From Rhabdophis nuchalis (taxonomy: Eukaryota > Chordata > Lepidosauria > Squamata > Natricidae): a stretch of 64,000 nucleotides of DNA. The DNA is taken from contig CM077648.1 of assembly GCA_039707465.1 (NCBI GenBank), positions 26,291,119 through 26,355,118 of the forward strand, written 5' to 3'. Under the pieces are notes generated by a model. It made no database searches. It was given only the letters and a program-made list of their open reading frames with translations, and had not been told where the DNA came from. Positions within the stretch are counted from its first letter, which is position 1, and each line of letters opens with the position of its first letter. The position numbers were made by a program, and so were the translations under genes. Below are positions 1 through 10,413 of this stretch, one piece after another.

Positions 1-1981
1 CAACCTTCGCCAAGAAGGGAAGGTTGGAGACTGGACGGTAGTTGTTCAAAAGAGCTGGGTCCAAAGAGGGCTTCTTGAGGAGGGGCCTCACCATAGCCTC
101 TTTTAGGGAGGCAGGCAAGGAACCCTCACTCAAGGATGCGTTGATAACCTCTTGGAGCCAGCCTCGTGTCACCTCCCAGGATGCCAGTACAAGCCAGGAG
201 GGGCACGGGTCCAATGAACATGTGGTGGCTCGCAGTCGCCCACGTAACCTGTCCATATCCTCGGAATTAACGGGGTCAAACTCCTCCCAAACAAGATCTC
301 TCTCGTGGCATCCCACTGGGCCATGAATGGGGGCTAGCTCACTCTGTATCTGGGCGGTTTTCTCCTGCAGAAAAATCACAAATTCCTCTGCCCTACCCTG
401 TAACGGGGCTTCCCGCTCCCTCTGTTGAAGGAGGGAACGGGTCACCCTAAACAGGGCGGCAGGGCGGTTTTCTGCGGATGCTATGAGGGTGGCACAATGA
501 TGACGTTTGGCCACCCTCAGCGCCACAATGTAAGTCCGTAAATGGGCTCTTACCTGTGTCCGGTCAGATTCAGAGCGGCTAGCCCTCCATCTTCTCTCTA
601 GGCATCTCTTGCGGCGTTTCATCACCCGCAGCCCCTCAGTAAACCAAGGAGCCAGGGTGGTTCGCCGCCGCGAGAGAGGCCGCAAGGGCGCGACCCGATC
701 CAAGGCTCCCACGGCCGCACTATTCCATGCGGCCGCGAGATCCTCCATCGGGGCGCGGGTCAGGGATACAGGAAATGGCCCAAGCGCTGTCTGGAACCCA
801 TCCGGGTCCATCAAGCGCCTGGAGCGGTACCAGATTGGTAACTCTGGTTCCGCCTCCCCGCGGAGGGGAGCAGCGGTCGGAAAGTCGAGTCGGAGAAGTG
901 AGTGGTCTGACCATGACAAGGGTATGATGTCTATGTCCCCTGTACCCAGATCACTCTTCCATTGGCCCGAGACGAAGATGAGGTCCGGCGTGTGTCCACC
1001 CTCATGGGTGGGGCCTTGAATTACTTGGGTCAGGTCCATGGCCGTCATGGAAGCCATGAACTCCCGAGCTACCACGGATGATTCGCCCAACGATGGCAGG
1101 TTAAAGTCCCCCATAACTATAAGTCTGGGGGTCTCCACTGCCACCGTAGCGATCACCTCCAGGAGCTCGGGCAGGGCTGCTGCTACATAGCGGGGAGCCA
1201 GGTATACAACCAGCAAGCCCAACTGCCTCCCTAGGCCCCACTTCATGCAGAGGGACTCACAGCCGGAGGTCTGCGGCACAATGGTCTCTCTCGGCTCCAG
1301 GCCTTCCTTAATAATGACCGCTACCCCACCACCCCTGCCTAGGGCCCGCGGCTGATGAAATGCGCGGTAGCCTGGTGGGCACATTTCAACGAGGGGATGA
1401 CCTCCCTCGTGGCCCAACCAGGTCTCCGCAATTCCTACCAGGTCCGGCTCCCCCTCTGACACAAGGTCACTAATGAGGGGGGCTTTGTTGACAACGGACC
1501 TGGCGTTGCAAAACATCAGCCGCAGACCCTGGCTCTGTATTCCCTGGCCACCTAGCCTGCGGGGGTTGTGGCACCCGACCGTTTGTAACCAACGGCTGCG
1601 TGCCACCAACCGGGAGGATGGAAATTGTCTCCCCTCGGTCCTGCCCCTCCCCACGACCCTCTGAATTGGTATGCCCTCCTGAGGAACGACTCGGGTATCC
1701 CCCTGCCTTTCGCCTTCCGCTTCCCGCCGTCGACTGCTATCCTGGCCCTTACTACTAATCACTGTTTCCATCTCCATCTGTCTATATCTACCCCCCTCCC
1801 TTGAACCCCCTAAAAAAGATAATTTAAATAAGTTAAAAACTAAAAATCCCCTAAGGCCGCGCTTCGCCCATCTCTTCGGATTTACAATACCATCATCGAG
1901 ATGTGCCCTAGATAAATCAAGGGGCCATACCTGCGAGAGCGGGGACTCTCGCAGCGATAGCAGGCTTGCTCTGGAATACAT
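1..1981 (-). CDS. L2-type LINE ORF2, 5' part (AP endonuclease + start of reverse transcriptase), open at window edge
   Basis: Seen: reading the minus strand by hand, one frame is open from ATG at 1981-1979 to base 2, 660 codons with no stop; the first in-frame stop upstream is at 1996-1994. Other in-frame ATGs are at 1777 and 1771. AP-endonuclease motifs are in order: FCNAR (Asn159), AETW (Glu186), MGDFN (Asp292, Asn294), HTPDLIF (Asp333) and WSDHS (Asp359, His360). The RT N-terminal block follows, with VRPLLKKPSLDP and NNYRPVSNLPFLAKV (about 625-660). Family knowledge: PLLKKPSLDP...NYRPVSNLPF is typical of L2-clade elements, whereas CR1 has a different block here. The enzyme nicks target DNA and primes reverse transcription of its own RNA. 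Inference: every expected endonuclease catalytic residue is present and the frame is unbroken, so the copy is young. The RT catalytic YADD and C-terminus lie beyond the left edge, so completeness is unknown. Confidence 0.88.
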   Translation of the reverse strand, partial: MYSRASLLSLRESPLSQVWPLDLSRAHLDDGIVNPKRWAKRGLRGFLVFNLFKLSFLGGSREGGRYRQMEMETVISSKGQDSSRRREAEGERQGDTRVVPQEGIPIQRVVGRGRTEGRQFPSSRLVARSRWLQTVGCHNPRRLGGQGIQSQGLRLMFCNARSVVNKAPLISDLVSEGEPDLVGIAETWLGHEGGHPLVEMCPPGYRAFHQPRALGRGGGVAVIIKEGLEPRETIVPQTSGCESLCMKWGLGRQLGLLVVYLAPRYVAAALPELLEVIATVAVETPRLIVMGDFNLPSLGESSVVAREFMASMTAMDLTQVIQGPTHEGGHTPDLIFVSGQWKSDLGTGDIDIIPLSWSDHSLLRLDFPTAAPLRGEAEPELPIWYRSRRLMDPDGFQTALGPFPVSLTRAPMEDLAAAWNSAAVGALDRVAPLRPLSRRRTTLAPWFTEGLRVMKRRKRCLERRWRASRSESDRTQVRAHLRTYIVALRVAKRHHCATLIASAENRPAALFRVTRSLLQQREREAPLQGRAEEFVIFLQEKTAQIQSELAPIHGPVGCHERDLVWEEFDPVNSEDMDRLRGRLRATTCSLDPCPSWLVLASWEVTRGWLQEVINASLSEGSLPASLKEAMVRPLLKKPSLDPALLNNYRPVSNLPFLAKV

Positions 1982-3117
1982 TTTTAAATATTTTTAAATA
2001 GATAATTAAAATTCAATAATTATATATATAAAACTCGGGTGGGTATGGGATCAATACAGATGTTAAAAAACACAGATGTTAAAAGTCGTTGGCAGTTGAT
2101 TAAAACAATTCACACAAGTCAATTCATTAGATGGTAAGATGAAATCAGGTGAAATAAAGTGCAGGATGGGTAAACCAAAATAAATCAGTTGGTAAATAGA
2201 TGTAGTTAAATTAGATTAAATAGTTCGCAATGATGACCATTGGGGTGACCATAACTGGTTGCTGTCACATGTTCTTCTTTAAGACAGTCAGTTCTTCCGG
2301 GCCTATTAAGGCCTTGGTGGCGTAATTCTCCCAGACTTGGGGGGGTGACCATGGGGGAAAATGAAATTACACTGGTCAGCGGCCGTCCACATCCACCTCG
2401 GCGCTCCCACCGCCGCAATCCCCGCGTCACCGCCTTCGCCAAAGGCCTCTCGGCGCTCCCACCGCCGTCAGCCTGGCCTCCAGCAGCCGCCTCTCCGCTC
2501 TCAACCACCGCATGGCTCTTTCACAGCCACCACCTTCCACCTTTCCCCAACCAGCTCCTCTGTCGCCGCCTTCGTCTCTCGCCTTCCGGCGCTCCCATCG
2601 CCGTCGACTCGGCCTCCAGCGGCAACCTCTCCCCTCCACACTCTCCACTCTCTCTCTCCACCTTCTTCACTCCAACAAACCAGCATCTCCGCCACCTCCG
2701 CCATCTTCCTCCACGCCTCTCTCACCATTCCCGCTGGCCACCGGTGCTCTCACCACCGCTTCACCCCACGGCACGCCACCAAGTTCAGCTTTCAGCTTTT
2801 AGCTTTTCGGAGCTCTTCAGTGCAGCCGGCCTCTCTCCGCCCTATTAAAACGTCCGGGCGGCGGCCTCTGCACTGGCCTCCGTTGCGGCAGTTCCCGCCC
2901 CGGCGCTCACACCGCCGAGCGTTCCAGTCGCCGGCGCTCCGTCCGCTCTTCCCCCGATGTTGCGAACCCCACCCTAAGGTGTCCGGGTGGGTCCCTCATC
3001 CTCCCGTGCCCTCCAAGATCACAAACGAGGGCAGGGGGGCACTCAAAATGCCAACGACCTCCGCAGCCCACACGGAGCTTCAGAGCTACCCCGCCATCTT
3101 CGCGCAAGCGCAGACCA
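1982..3117 (-). promoter_or_regulatory. Probable 5' leader / internal promoter region of the L2 LINE
   Basis: Non-coding GC-rich leader with degenerate internal repeats. The motif CGGCGCTCCCACCGCCG (plus strand) occurs at about 2400 and 2452, with variants at about 2588, 2903 and 2933. The blocks beginning at 2452 and 2588 also share the following GGCCTCCAGC(A/G)G segment, giving one repeat period near 136 bases. LINEs are transcribed from internal promoters in such leaders; promoter activity here is inferred, not seen. Short ORFs on both strands in this block lack recognisable domains. Confidence 0.5.
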
Positions 3118-3118
3118 A

Positions 3119-3177
3119 GGGAAGGAAGGAAGGAAGGAAGGAAGGAAGGAAGGAAGGAAGGAAGGAAGGAAGGAAGC
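3119..3177. repeat. GGAA microsatellite
   Basis: About fourteen tandem GGAA/AAGG units, nearly perfect, directly outside the inferred 5' end of the L2 LINE. Confidence 0.97.
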
Positions 3178-3603
3178 CATTTATATTCAGAACCAGAATC
3201 ACCTGATCTTACTTTATACACAAAAGTCCAAAATATTTTAACAGTCTAAATTGTGTAATAAAGTGTTTGTTGCTGCTACTGTTAAATAATTTGGACTCAG
3301 AAACATAGCTAATCATCTTCTTACCCCTGTATTAATATTACATCTATAGTATAAATAACATTCCTGATGTAAACTAGCTAACTGATGAGAGAAGAATGGC
3401 ATTGGTGTATACTATAAATATCTACCAGCCAATCTCTTTTCATAAAAATAAAAAAAGAAAAACAATAAATGTGTATTTAAAGTATAATAAAAAAACTAGT
3501 TAGGTAGAGACAATCTGCAAAGACTGAAGATGAGATAGCTGGAGAAACAGTTGAAAAGGGAGATCATCAAAGTCAAGTGCAGATTACAGAGAAGATACAC
3601 ATA
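3178..3603. other. AT-rich DNA, no gene seen
   Basis: No ORF with a recognisable domain and no repeat that I recognise. Confidence 0.6.
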
Positions 3604-3928
3604 CAAGTAGTCCTCAACAATTCATTTAGTGACCATTTAAAGTTACAATATTACTGAAAATATTGACCTAACCATTTTTCACACTTATGGCCATTGCAGC
3701 ATCCCCATGGTCACATGATCAAAATTCAGATGCTTGGCAACTGACTCAAAGCAAAGTCAATGGGGAAGCAGATTCACTTAACAACCATATTACTGACTTA
3801 ACTGCAGTTATTTACTTAACAACTGTGGAAAGAAAAGTCGTAAAATAGGGCAAAACTCACCTAACAAATGTTTCACTTAGCAACTGAAATTTTGGGCTCA
3901 ATTGTGGTTGTAAGTTGAAGATCACTTT
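3604..3928 (-). mobile_element. TA-target (Tigger/mariner-like) miniature element, 'CAGGTAGTCCTCGAC' family
   Basis: Antisense copy. The left end CAAGTAGTCCTCAAC and the right end TAAGTTGAAGATCACTTT are degenerate inverted copies of CAGGTAGTCCTCGACTTA. A TA dinucleotide flanks each end (3602-3603, 3929-3930). The interior carries the family's alternating 'cacttaacaact' blocks. No transposase is encoded. The same family recurs at 18772, 19494, 29664, 32065 and 63466. Confidence 0.75.
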
Positions 3929-5084
3929 TACTACAATACTCCTGAATTCTCTTCGGAGTAACACAAATTCTGGGTAGCTATATATCCTCCTTGTCACAAT
4001 GGTGTGCAGCTGTTTCATTTTATTTTGACATCTTCAAAATAATGAAGATATCCCCCAGAACATAAACATGTACAAATACCATGTTAAATTAGCTTATTCA
4101 TGTCCTTATTGGCATTTTTTCAATTGAAGACTATAGTGAAAATAGGAAGGTCAACTACAAAAAAATAAGTTTTTTCCCAACTAAACTTTTTTTATAGAGT
4201 TATTATTCTAAACGTTTTGGAAGGCAAGAATAATTATAACTTCCAAATCTTTATGTCTTTACTTTTTGGTATTGTGTGTCTATGTAATTTTATGTGATAC
4301 TGTCCTTTACCTTCCAACTCACCTGTTTCATCTGCCATTCCCTAGATGCAGTAGACCAAAGAGAGAAAAAGTGATGTGATCACCCCACACAATATGTTTC
4401 ATCAACCATGACCGTCATGTCTCTAACTTAGACAGAAAAGCTGACATTCAATGACACTAATAAAAGAAAATCTATGATCTTCCAACCTCAAAGTGTCACT
4501 CTGGGAAAAGAGGAGCATTTATATAAATTTATGCTAGTAACATTTAAACTCTCTAAGTAAGTTAAGAGACAGTTTAATCCATAACATAGTCAAGTTAGTG
4601 GAGTTGGATTTCAGCCTGCTAGGATCTCAAGAGATGTAGAAAAAGTTAAAGCAATGTTAGTGTGGATAAAAAAATGTGTGCAAAACTTATCGAACACAAT
4701 AAAAATAAACTTTTTAAAGTTGACAGCATACTCTCTATATAACTAATGGTCAAAATAAGGGCTCGATAATTTTCTACAACAAAATAAGGGTTAAACAACT
4801 TTAATAGCTATCAATCCACAAAGAAAGGACAAAATACATTCCGAATTGACTATCTCATGCCATTCTACACAATATAAAAGAAATGTTCTGCAAATTACTG
4901 GAACATTAATAAAAATACAGCAAATAACTCGAAGCTTCATCTTTCGAAGCTAACTACTAAAAATATTGAATTATAAATAAGAAGTGCTATAAAATAATTC
5001 TTTTTATTTCGCAACTTAATTATTTTAAAATAATTTTATAATATTAAAATAATAATGCCCAAATAGAAGGTCAAGCATCTATAT
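3929..5084. other. AT-rich DNA, no gene seen
   Basis: Low-GC sequence with poly-A/T runs; no domain-bearing ORF and no repeat recognised. Confidence 0.6.
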
Positions 5085-5378
5085 AAATAAAAATTTAAAA
5101 TAGCTTGTGCAAAGCCGCTAATCTCAGAAAGTACTGCACCAATCAGCATCAAATTTTCACACAATGTTCCCAAGAACTTCCAAAGCAATCATACGTACAG
5201 TTTGTGTGGCTGGCACACATGTGCCATGTGCAAGCAGCACAAATGTAAAAGGTACGCGCTTCTGAGGTTTTTACCTCTAAGTTCCTCCCACCTGGCTGCT
5301 TCTTATGATGCGTTACCACAAGCCCCTCACATTTCCAACGGTCGTTTCCTCAGCAACCAAATAAGCCTCCAATGTTCC

Positions 5379-5538
5379 AATGGAGGCCTACTAGGCCCAA
5401 AACCAGATGCAGGGGGTGGCACACTCCCATGTGGCCCAGTTTTAGTCCCAGGGAACTGAATGGAGGCCTACTAGGCCCAAAACAAGGCATGGGGGGGGTA
5501 CACTCCAATGTGGCCCATTTTTGGTCTCAGGAGGCTGC
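5379..5538. repeat. 80-base tandem duplication
   Basis: Two adjacent copies of a block beginning AATGGAGGCCTACTAGGCCC (about 5379 and 5459). Both continue through a G-run, ACACTCC(C/A)ATGTGGCCCA and TTTTGGTC/TTTAGTC. They differ by small substitutions. The duplication lies inside the unclassified repeat. Confidence 0.85.
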
Positions 5539-5539
5539 A

Positions 5540-5955
5540 TGGTAGGTAGGTAGGTAGGTAGGTAGATAGGTAGGTGGGTGGGTGGGTAGGGGGATAGAGA
5601 GATAGGGAAAATACAGTAGGTAGGTAGAGGGATAGAGAGAGGGGGGGAAATACAGTAGGTATGTACGTAGAAAGGTAGAGGGATAAAGAGAGAGAGAGGG
5701 AGAAATACAGTAGGTAGGTAGGTAGGTAGGTAGGTAGGTAGGTAGGTAGGTAGGTAGGTAGGGGATAGAGAGATAGGGAAAATACAGTAGGTAGGTAGAG
5801 GGATAGAGAGAGGGGGGAAATACAGTAGGTACGTATGTAGGAAGGTAGAGGGATAAAGAGAGAGAGAGGGAGAAATACGGTAGGTAGGTAGGTAGGTAGG
5901 TAGTTAGTTAGAGGAATAAAGAGAGATAGGGAAAAATACAGTAGGTAGGTAGTTT
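5540..5955. repeat. Compound GTAG microsatellite/minisatellite
   Basis: Arrays of GTAG are interrupted by a recurring spacer of the form GGGATAGAGAGA...GGGAAAATACAGTAGG. The spacer and array combination repeats with a higher-order period of roughly 60-190 bases. The antisense reading frame (YLPTYLPT...) is only a translation of the array. Confidence 0.93.
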
Positions 5956-6046
5956 GGGGGTTATATGGTGGTTGTGTGTACATACAGATCTACATACAGA
6001 TTGGTTGGCCATTTAACCAGACTGGTCCATAGCAACGCTATATTAT

Positions 6047-6349
6047 AAATATAGAACGCTCCGCTTACATTACCACCTGTGCTATTGTCACTCTTTGGAG
6101 GCATAGCTTTGCTTTTTAAAGCAATAATCCAATATCTTTGCTTACCCAGCAGCCATTATAAGTATAATTTCATCTGAAAGCTTTCTTCACTGCATATGCT
6201 TGCAGCTGTAAGTATTTGTACAGCATTTGTATTTGTACAGCAACATCACCATTGGATTGGGGATTATACAGAGTATGCATGTTTGATGAGTGGTATTTCT
6301 ATTGGTCTCATGATTTTGAACACAATTTTCATGGGACATTTTTACAAAA
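6047..6349. other. No gene seen
   Basis: Ordinary AT-rich sequence between two repeats. Confidence 0.55.
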
Positions 6350-6545
6350 CTGGAGCCAGGGTTCTGTAGTGGAAAAGGTATTGGACTGACATTGGATAGA
6401 TACAGTTTTAAGTCTGACCTGAGAAACAGCAGGTGAATTGGAGTTAGTTAGATTTGTCTTAGTTAGTTAGTTAGGCTTGTCTCTATTAGACAAGCTTATC
6501 CTTTTGGGTTGCTGTTGCGAAGAGAAAAGTGATTTATGTTTGTAT
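6350..6545 (+). mobile_element. Degraded tRNA-derived SINE
   Basis: GTAGTGGAAAAGGTATTGGAC followed by TTTTAAGTCTGACCTGAGAAA resembles a tRNA-type head (A box, then B box) of squamate SINEs. The downstream CCTTTTGGGTTGCTGTTGCG also fits the body. Identity is from memory of the family pattern, and the copy is old. Confidence 0.5.
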
Positions 6546-6789
6546 CACTTTGATTTCCTGATCGGATATAAATCTAATAAATGACAAACCTAACAAAACA
6601 AAGAAATAAGTACATGAGCCATTGGGACTGTTCAAAAATTGCACTGAAGTGAAGGCAGATATTTACAACAACCAGTGTATCATAAAACTTGTATTAATAT
6701 AAATACAATAAAAACGGCAAATTCTTGAGTCTGCTGAATGGATGGGAAGATGGACAGACAGACTGGCAGATAATAAATAAACAAATAAA

Positions 6790-7022
6790 TAGCCATGATG
6801 GTAGAGTAGTTAGAATACAGTATTGCAGACTAATTCTGACCACTGCCGGGAGTTCAGTCCTGCCTGCTCAAGATTGACTTGGCCTTCCACCCTTCTAAGG
6901 CCAGTAAAATGAGGACCCAGATTATTGGATGCAATATGTTGCCTCTGTAAACTGCCCAGAGATGGCTGTAAAACACTATGAAATGGCATATAAGCCTAAG
7001 TGCTAAGTATTAAATCAATAAA
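6790..7022 (+). mobile_element. tRNA-derived squamate SINE
   Basis: The tRNA-like head GTAGAGTAGTTAGAATACAG is followed by GGGAGTTCAGTCC, CTCAAGATTGACTTGGCCTTCC, AAAATGAGGACCCAGATTATTGG and a tail ATAAGCCTAAGTGCTAAGTA. The same family lies antisense at 39247-39487 and 41806-42390. Confidence 0.8.
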
Positions 7023-8535
7023 ATCTGACTTGAAGTAAAAAACTGACCCACCCTACTTATACACTAGAAATCTAATAGTGCCTTCCATAATATTTTTACT
7101 TTCTATCGGACAACTAGATGAATTGTCAAAACGTTTTGCTCACTGGCAACTAGATATATGTTCTGGCTGATTATTTGTTCTATTATTTGGTGGATCAGTT
7201 ACTTCCAACCTTCTAGTCCCTTTCTCCACACTGAAAAACAATTAGGTGTTCTTACACTGGGAATGCAATATGATCATGCCGTAGATCACAACTGCTATCC
7301 TATAACCATTTACTTAAAAGTACATCCCACAAATAGGATTTACCACTTGAATGATCAGATGAAGTCCATAATTCTTTTTCCAGCCAGAAGTATCCAGATT
7401 ACTTATTTGCCGATGTACAGTATAGGAATGCTTACTAGCAAAAGGCACATGTTTCACTAATTTATCCATCCAGCAATACCTCTACTTAGTAAGCAATATG
7501 TTTTTTGATTTTATGGAAAAAGAGCTAATGTATATTGCAGATTTGTGTTTTAACATTTTCAGAGGAAGAAACCAACTGCACCCTATCAATGGCAGAACGT
7601 TCTAAAACTGATGATTAATTTCAAGAGGGTGAGAGAAAGCTTCCATATACTAAGTCAGATCACAATGAGTCTACTTTTACATTATCTTTCCTTAACCTAA
7701 GAAATTCAAAACAGTTTAGTAATTCAAGGATATAATACCTGTGAGTTCCAGCCTGCTCACAAACACTGAATGGGAGCCCACTATCTGCTTCCTAAGCTCC
7801 CTCTTCCCTCTGAGTTTTTATATACGTTTTGCTTAATAAAATACCTACCTACTTACCTACATGCATACATACATACTGTACATACTTACATAGGAATCTG
7901 ACATCCTATGAACTATCAACCTGCTCCATAATAGTTGCAGCAATATCTTTTATGGTTAGAATTATGATAGCAAAAGTAAGGAGATATTAACAGTTTCTGG
8001 CAAACAAATGTTTTCTATTTTGTTGATAAGTCATTTGGAGTATTCACCAAGAATACATACTCAAAATTTCAGTAGTACCTTCAATTAAAAAGTGTTATCA
8101 ATTCCATATATACCTATTTTAAAAGTTCTCTATAAATAAATCTCACTCAGTTCATTTAAATGAACTTAGAAATTGAGAAATGATAAAAAGAATGAAAAAT
8201 AAGAGAATAGAATCCAAGAACTTCTGAAAAAAACTGGAATGCCTACTGACAAGATACTGCCTTATACAGTAATAAAGTATTAGTCTATTATTACAAGGGA
8301 GATAGAACAATATTCTCCTAACTTGCCATCTCTGCCCATGGAGCATGGAAAAAGTTGAAACTATTATACATGTGCAACTACCCAGCAAAATTAATTTGAG
8401 TTTATGTCAAAATTTAATCCTCTGCTTTCTTGCAACAATATGCCAGTAGGGATTGAAATTTTTTTTATTACATGACAAACATTTCTAGGTTACCAATAAT
8501 GCTGCCATTTTATGAGTTTGAAAATCTATCAAAAT
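7023..8535. other. AT-rich DNA, no gene seen
   Basis: No recognisable domain. A short degenerate CTAC/CATA tetranucleotide tract lies at about 7843-7882. Confidence 0.6.
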
Positions 8536-9245
8536 AAAGTTTAGTTAGTTTAGTTTATTCGATTTATATACCGCGCCTTCTCCATCGAAATGGACCCAGG
8601 GCGGTGCACAGGAAATTAAAACCAACAAATAATAAAACAATACAATAAATAGATAAAAAGAATTAAATAAGAGCCTGTGCTAAAATTCCCACTAAAAACC
8701 CGACGTCCATTTACGTATTTGGCAGAAGCTATGTAACAATAAAATCTAAACAATTAGGCAAGACCAGCTTGCTGAAAAAAGTATGTTTTGAGTGAACGGC
8801 GAAAGAGGGGACGGTCCATGATAGTGCGAAGTTCGGGGGGTAGGTCATTCCAGAGGGACGGCCCTGCCACCGAGAAGGCCCTACCTCTGGACACCGCTAG
8901 CCGGCATTGACCGGCGGTTGGTACCCTCAGTAGGCCCTCTCTGTGGGAGCGTATTGGACGCAGGGAGGTATGTGGCAGGAGACGGTCCCACAAGTAGCTA
9001 GGCCCCCGAGCCATGGAGCGATTTGAAGATGGTAACAAGCACCTTGAAGCGCACCCAGAAGGCCACAGGTAGCCAGTGCAGCTCGCGCAGGAGAGGTGTT
9101 ACATGGGAGTATCGAGAAGCTCCCAGAATCCCCCGCGCGGCCACATTCTGAACCAACTGGAGCCTCCGGATGCACCTCAAGGGGAGCCCCATGTAGAGAA
9201 CGTTACAATAGTCCAAGCGAGACGTCACGAGTGCTTGAATAAAGA
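8536..9245 (-). mobile_element. L2-type LINE, 5'-truncated 3' end
   Basis: The minus strand encodes the C-terminal region of an L2 ORF2: SRLDYCNVLYMGLPLRCIRR, HVTPLLRELHWLPVAF and FSVAGPSLWNDLPPELRT, split over two frames (9228-8998 and 9038-8754), ending FFQQAGLA. The 3' UTR follows, with the CACCGCCCTGGGTCC-type terminal hairpin at 8575-8606. A frameshift breaks the frame near 9000. The 5' truncation lies near 9245, next to a TATC microsatellite. Confidence 0.9.
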
Positions 9246-9261
9246 TCTCTGTATGTACGTA

Positions 9262-9265
9262 TGCC

Positions 9266-9319
<54 letters not shown>

Positions 9320-9320
9320 G
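9262..9320. repeat. TATC microsatellite
   Basis: About fourteen perfect CTAT units next to the truncated 5' end of the L2 copy. Confidence 0.97.
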
Positions 9321-10405
9321 CAATAAAATAAACTTTAAGCCTGTCCATCCTATATTACATTGATTGGTAAAAGAGTTTTAGACAGTAATAGGGAGGTGAG
9401 AGAATGACCTTCAAAATCTCATGATTCTAAGCCTAAGCAAATAAGGTTCTGTTTAGTCAACATAGAAAAATGATTGATTAGTGTCTCCCATTCATCAAAA
9501 TGCAGTTTAGCAAGAGTTGGCAACTTCTTTACAAGCACGAAACCATTAGGCGATCTTTTAAAATTTTGGACAAAATTACAATAAATTTTAAATACAGTAA
9601 TTTAAGTTTTTATGCAGATGCAGTTTTGGAGATGCCAGATTTCTTCTTGCTGATGGTACCATCTTGCTGTCACCCAACATACTTATAATTTTTATTATAG
9701 AAAGCAAAGAATTCTGATGTGGTTTGTTTATAGTGGTATATTGTGCATAGATTACATTTCCAAATGCTAAAATATTTTTTCATAGAGGTTAAAATATTTT
9801 TGAAGATAATTTCACTGTATTTATTTAATTAATTTTAGTCCATTTTAAATTAATTATTATCCAAATTAATTTAATTTATTTATTATCCAAAATTTATTGT
9901 TACAACTAGTATCCAACTAGTATCCAAATTATTCAAAAATCAATATAAATCTCCCTCTCTTTTTTGGAATACAACTCTTCATTGTTGGTAGGCATTCGAT
10001 ATGAGAAAGTATCTGGCACCAAGCAAAACTCATGTAGCAAACAGTGACATACGCCATGAGCAAATAATGCTATTCCATTCCCAACACTGTACTGTAGTAT
10101 CAAAGGCATAGACATAATTGAAATGCTGCAGCCTGTAGACTAAAGCTTTTAAATATCTCCATATAAAATTACACTTATGGTATGTTGACAAGCCACCTGT
10201 TGGTCTGAAAAAAAACCCTATGCAACATCGTGCCCTTGTGAGACCACCTTTCATTGCATAGCTGTAGAAAGACAAACACTTCTCAGCCTTAAAGGGTCCA
10301 AACCACACAACATTTTTGAAAGGTATAAAAATGCTCATGGCTTGGTGTCCCAGAAATATGTATGCCCACAAAACTAAATAAGTTATTTCCTAGAACACAG
10401 CAAAC
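9321..10405. other. AT-rich DNA, no gene seen
   Basis: No recognised coding or repeat content. An ATTAAT-rich stretch occurs at 9820-9880. Confidence 0.6.
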
Positions 10406-10413
10406 CATCCTTC

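Larger units (their letters stand above)
1..3117 (-). mobile_element. Young L2-type LINE, 5' portion including leader
   Basis: The open endonuclease-RT frame at 1-1981 is preceded on the minus strand by about 350 bases of AT-rich sequence and a GC-rich leader (about 2345-3117). The outer end contains GCGAAGATGGCGG (reverse of 3092-3104), which resembles the GATGGCGG-type YY1 motif near the 5' end of other LINEs. A GGAA microsatellite abuts the outer end, so the exact 5' boundary near 3117 is an estimate. No separate ORF1 is evident in the leader. If the boundary is right, this is the only L2 here that is not 5'-truncated within the window; its 3' half lies off the left edge. Confidence 0.75.
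5085..6046 (-). mobile_element. Unclassified dispersed repeat with internal GTAG array (copy A)
   Basis: The minus strand matches a second copy at 34452-35290. Shared blocks are CAGTCTGGTTAAATGG-CCAACCAATCT at one end (5998-6030 here), an ACACACAACCACC(A/G)TATAACCCC block, a CTAC-rich centre, and GTGTGAAAATTTG plus TCGGTGCAGTACTTTC-like sequence at the other end, finishing in TTTTTATTTATATAGAT. The outer start resembles AGCTGTTCCCGGCCACGC in the other copy but is decayed here. No protein domain is visible. The class is unknown; Helitron-like or LINE-derived origins are possible. Confidence 0.65.

Noticed and set aside
609..1019. 136-codon plus ORF
   Set aside because: Antisense shadow of the L2 endonuclease frame, whose catalytic motifs are on the minus strand.
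2345..3206. Long plus ORFs rich in Ser, Pro and Arg
   Set aside because: They arise from the GC-rich leader of the antisense L2 and run into the GGAA array; several frames are open together, typical of base composition.
5540..5955. Regular spacer-repeat pattern resembling a CRISPR array
   Set aside because: Units are tetranucleotide microsatellite with simple-sequence spacers in a vertebrate context; there are no unique spacers.
5471..5983. 170-codon minus ORF of YLPTYLPT repeats
   Set aside because: It is the GTAG microsatellite read in one frame; no start context or domain.
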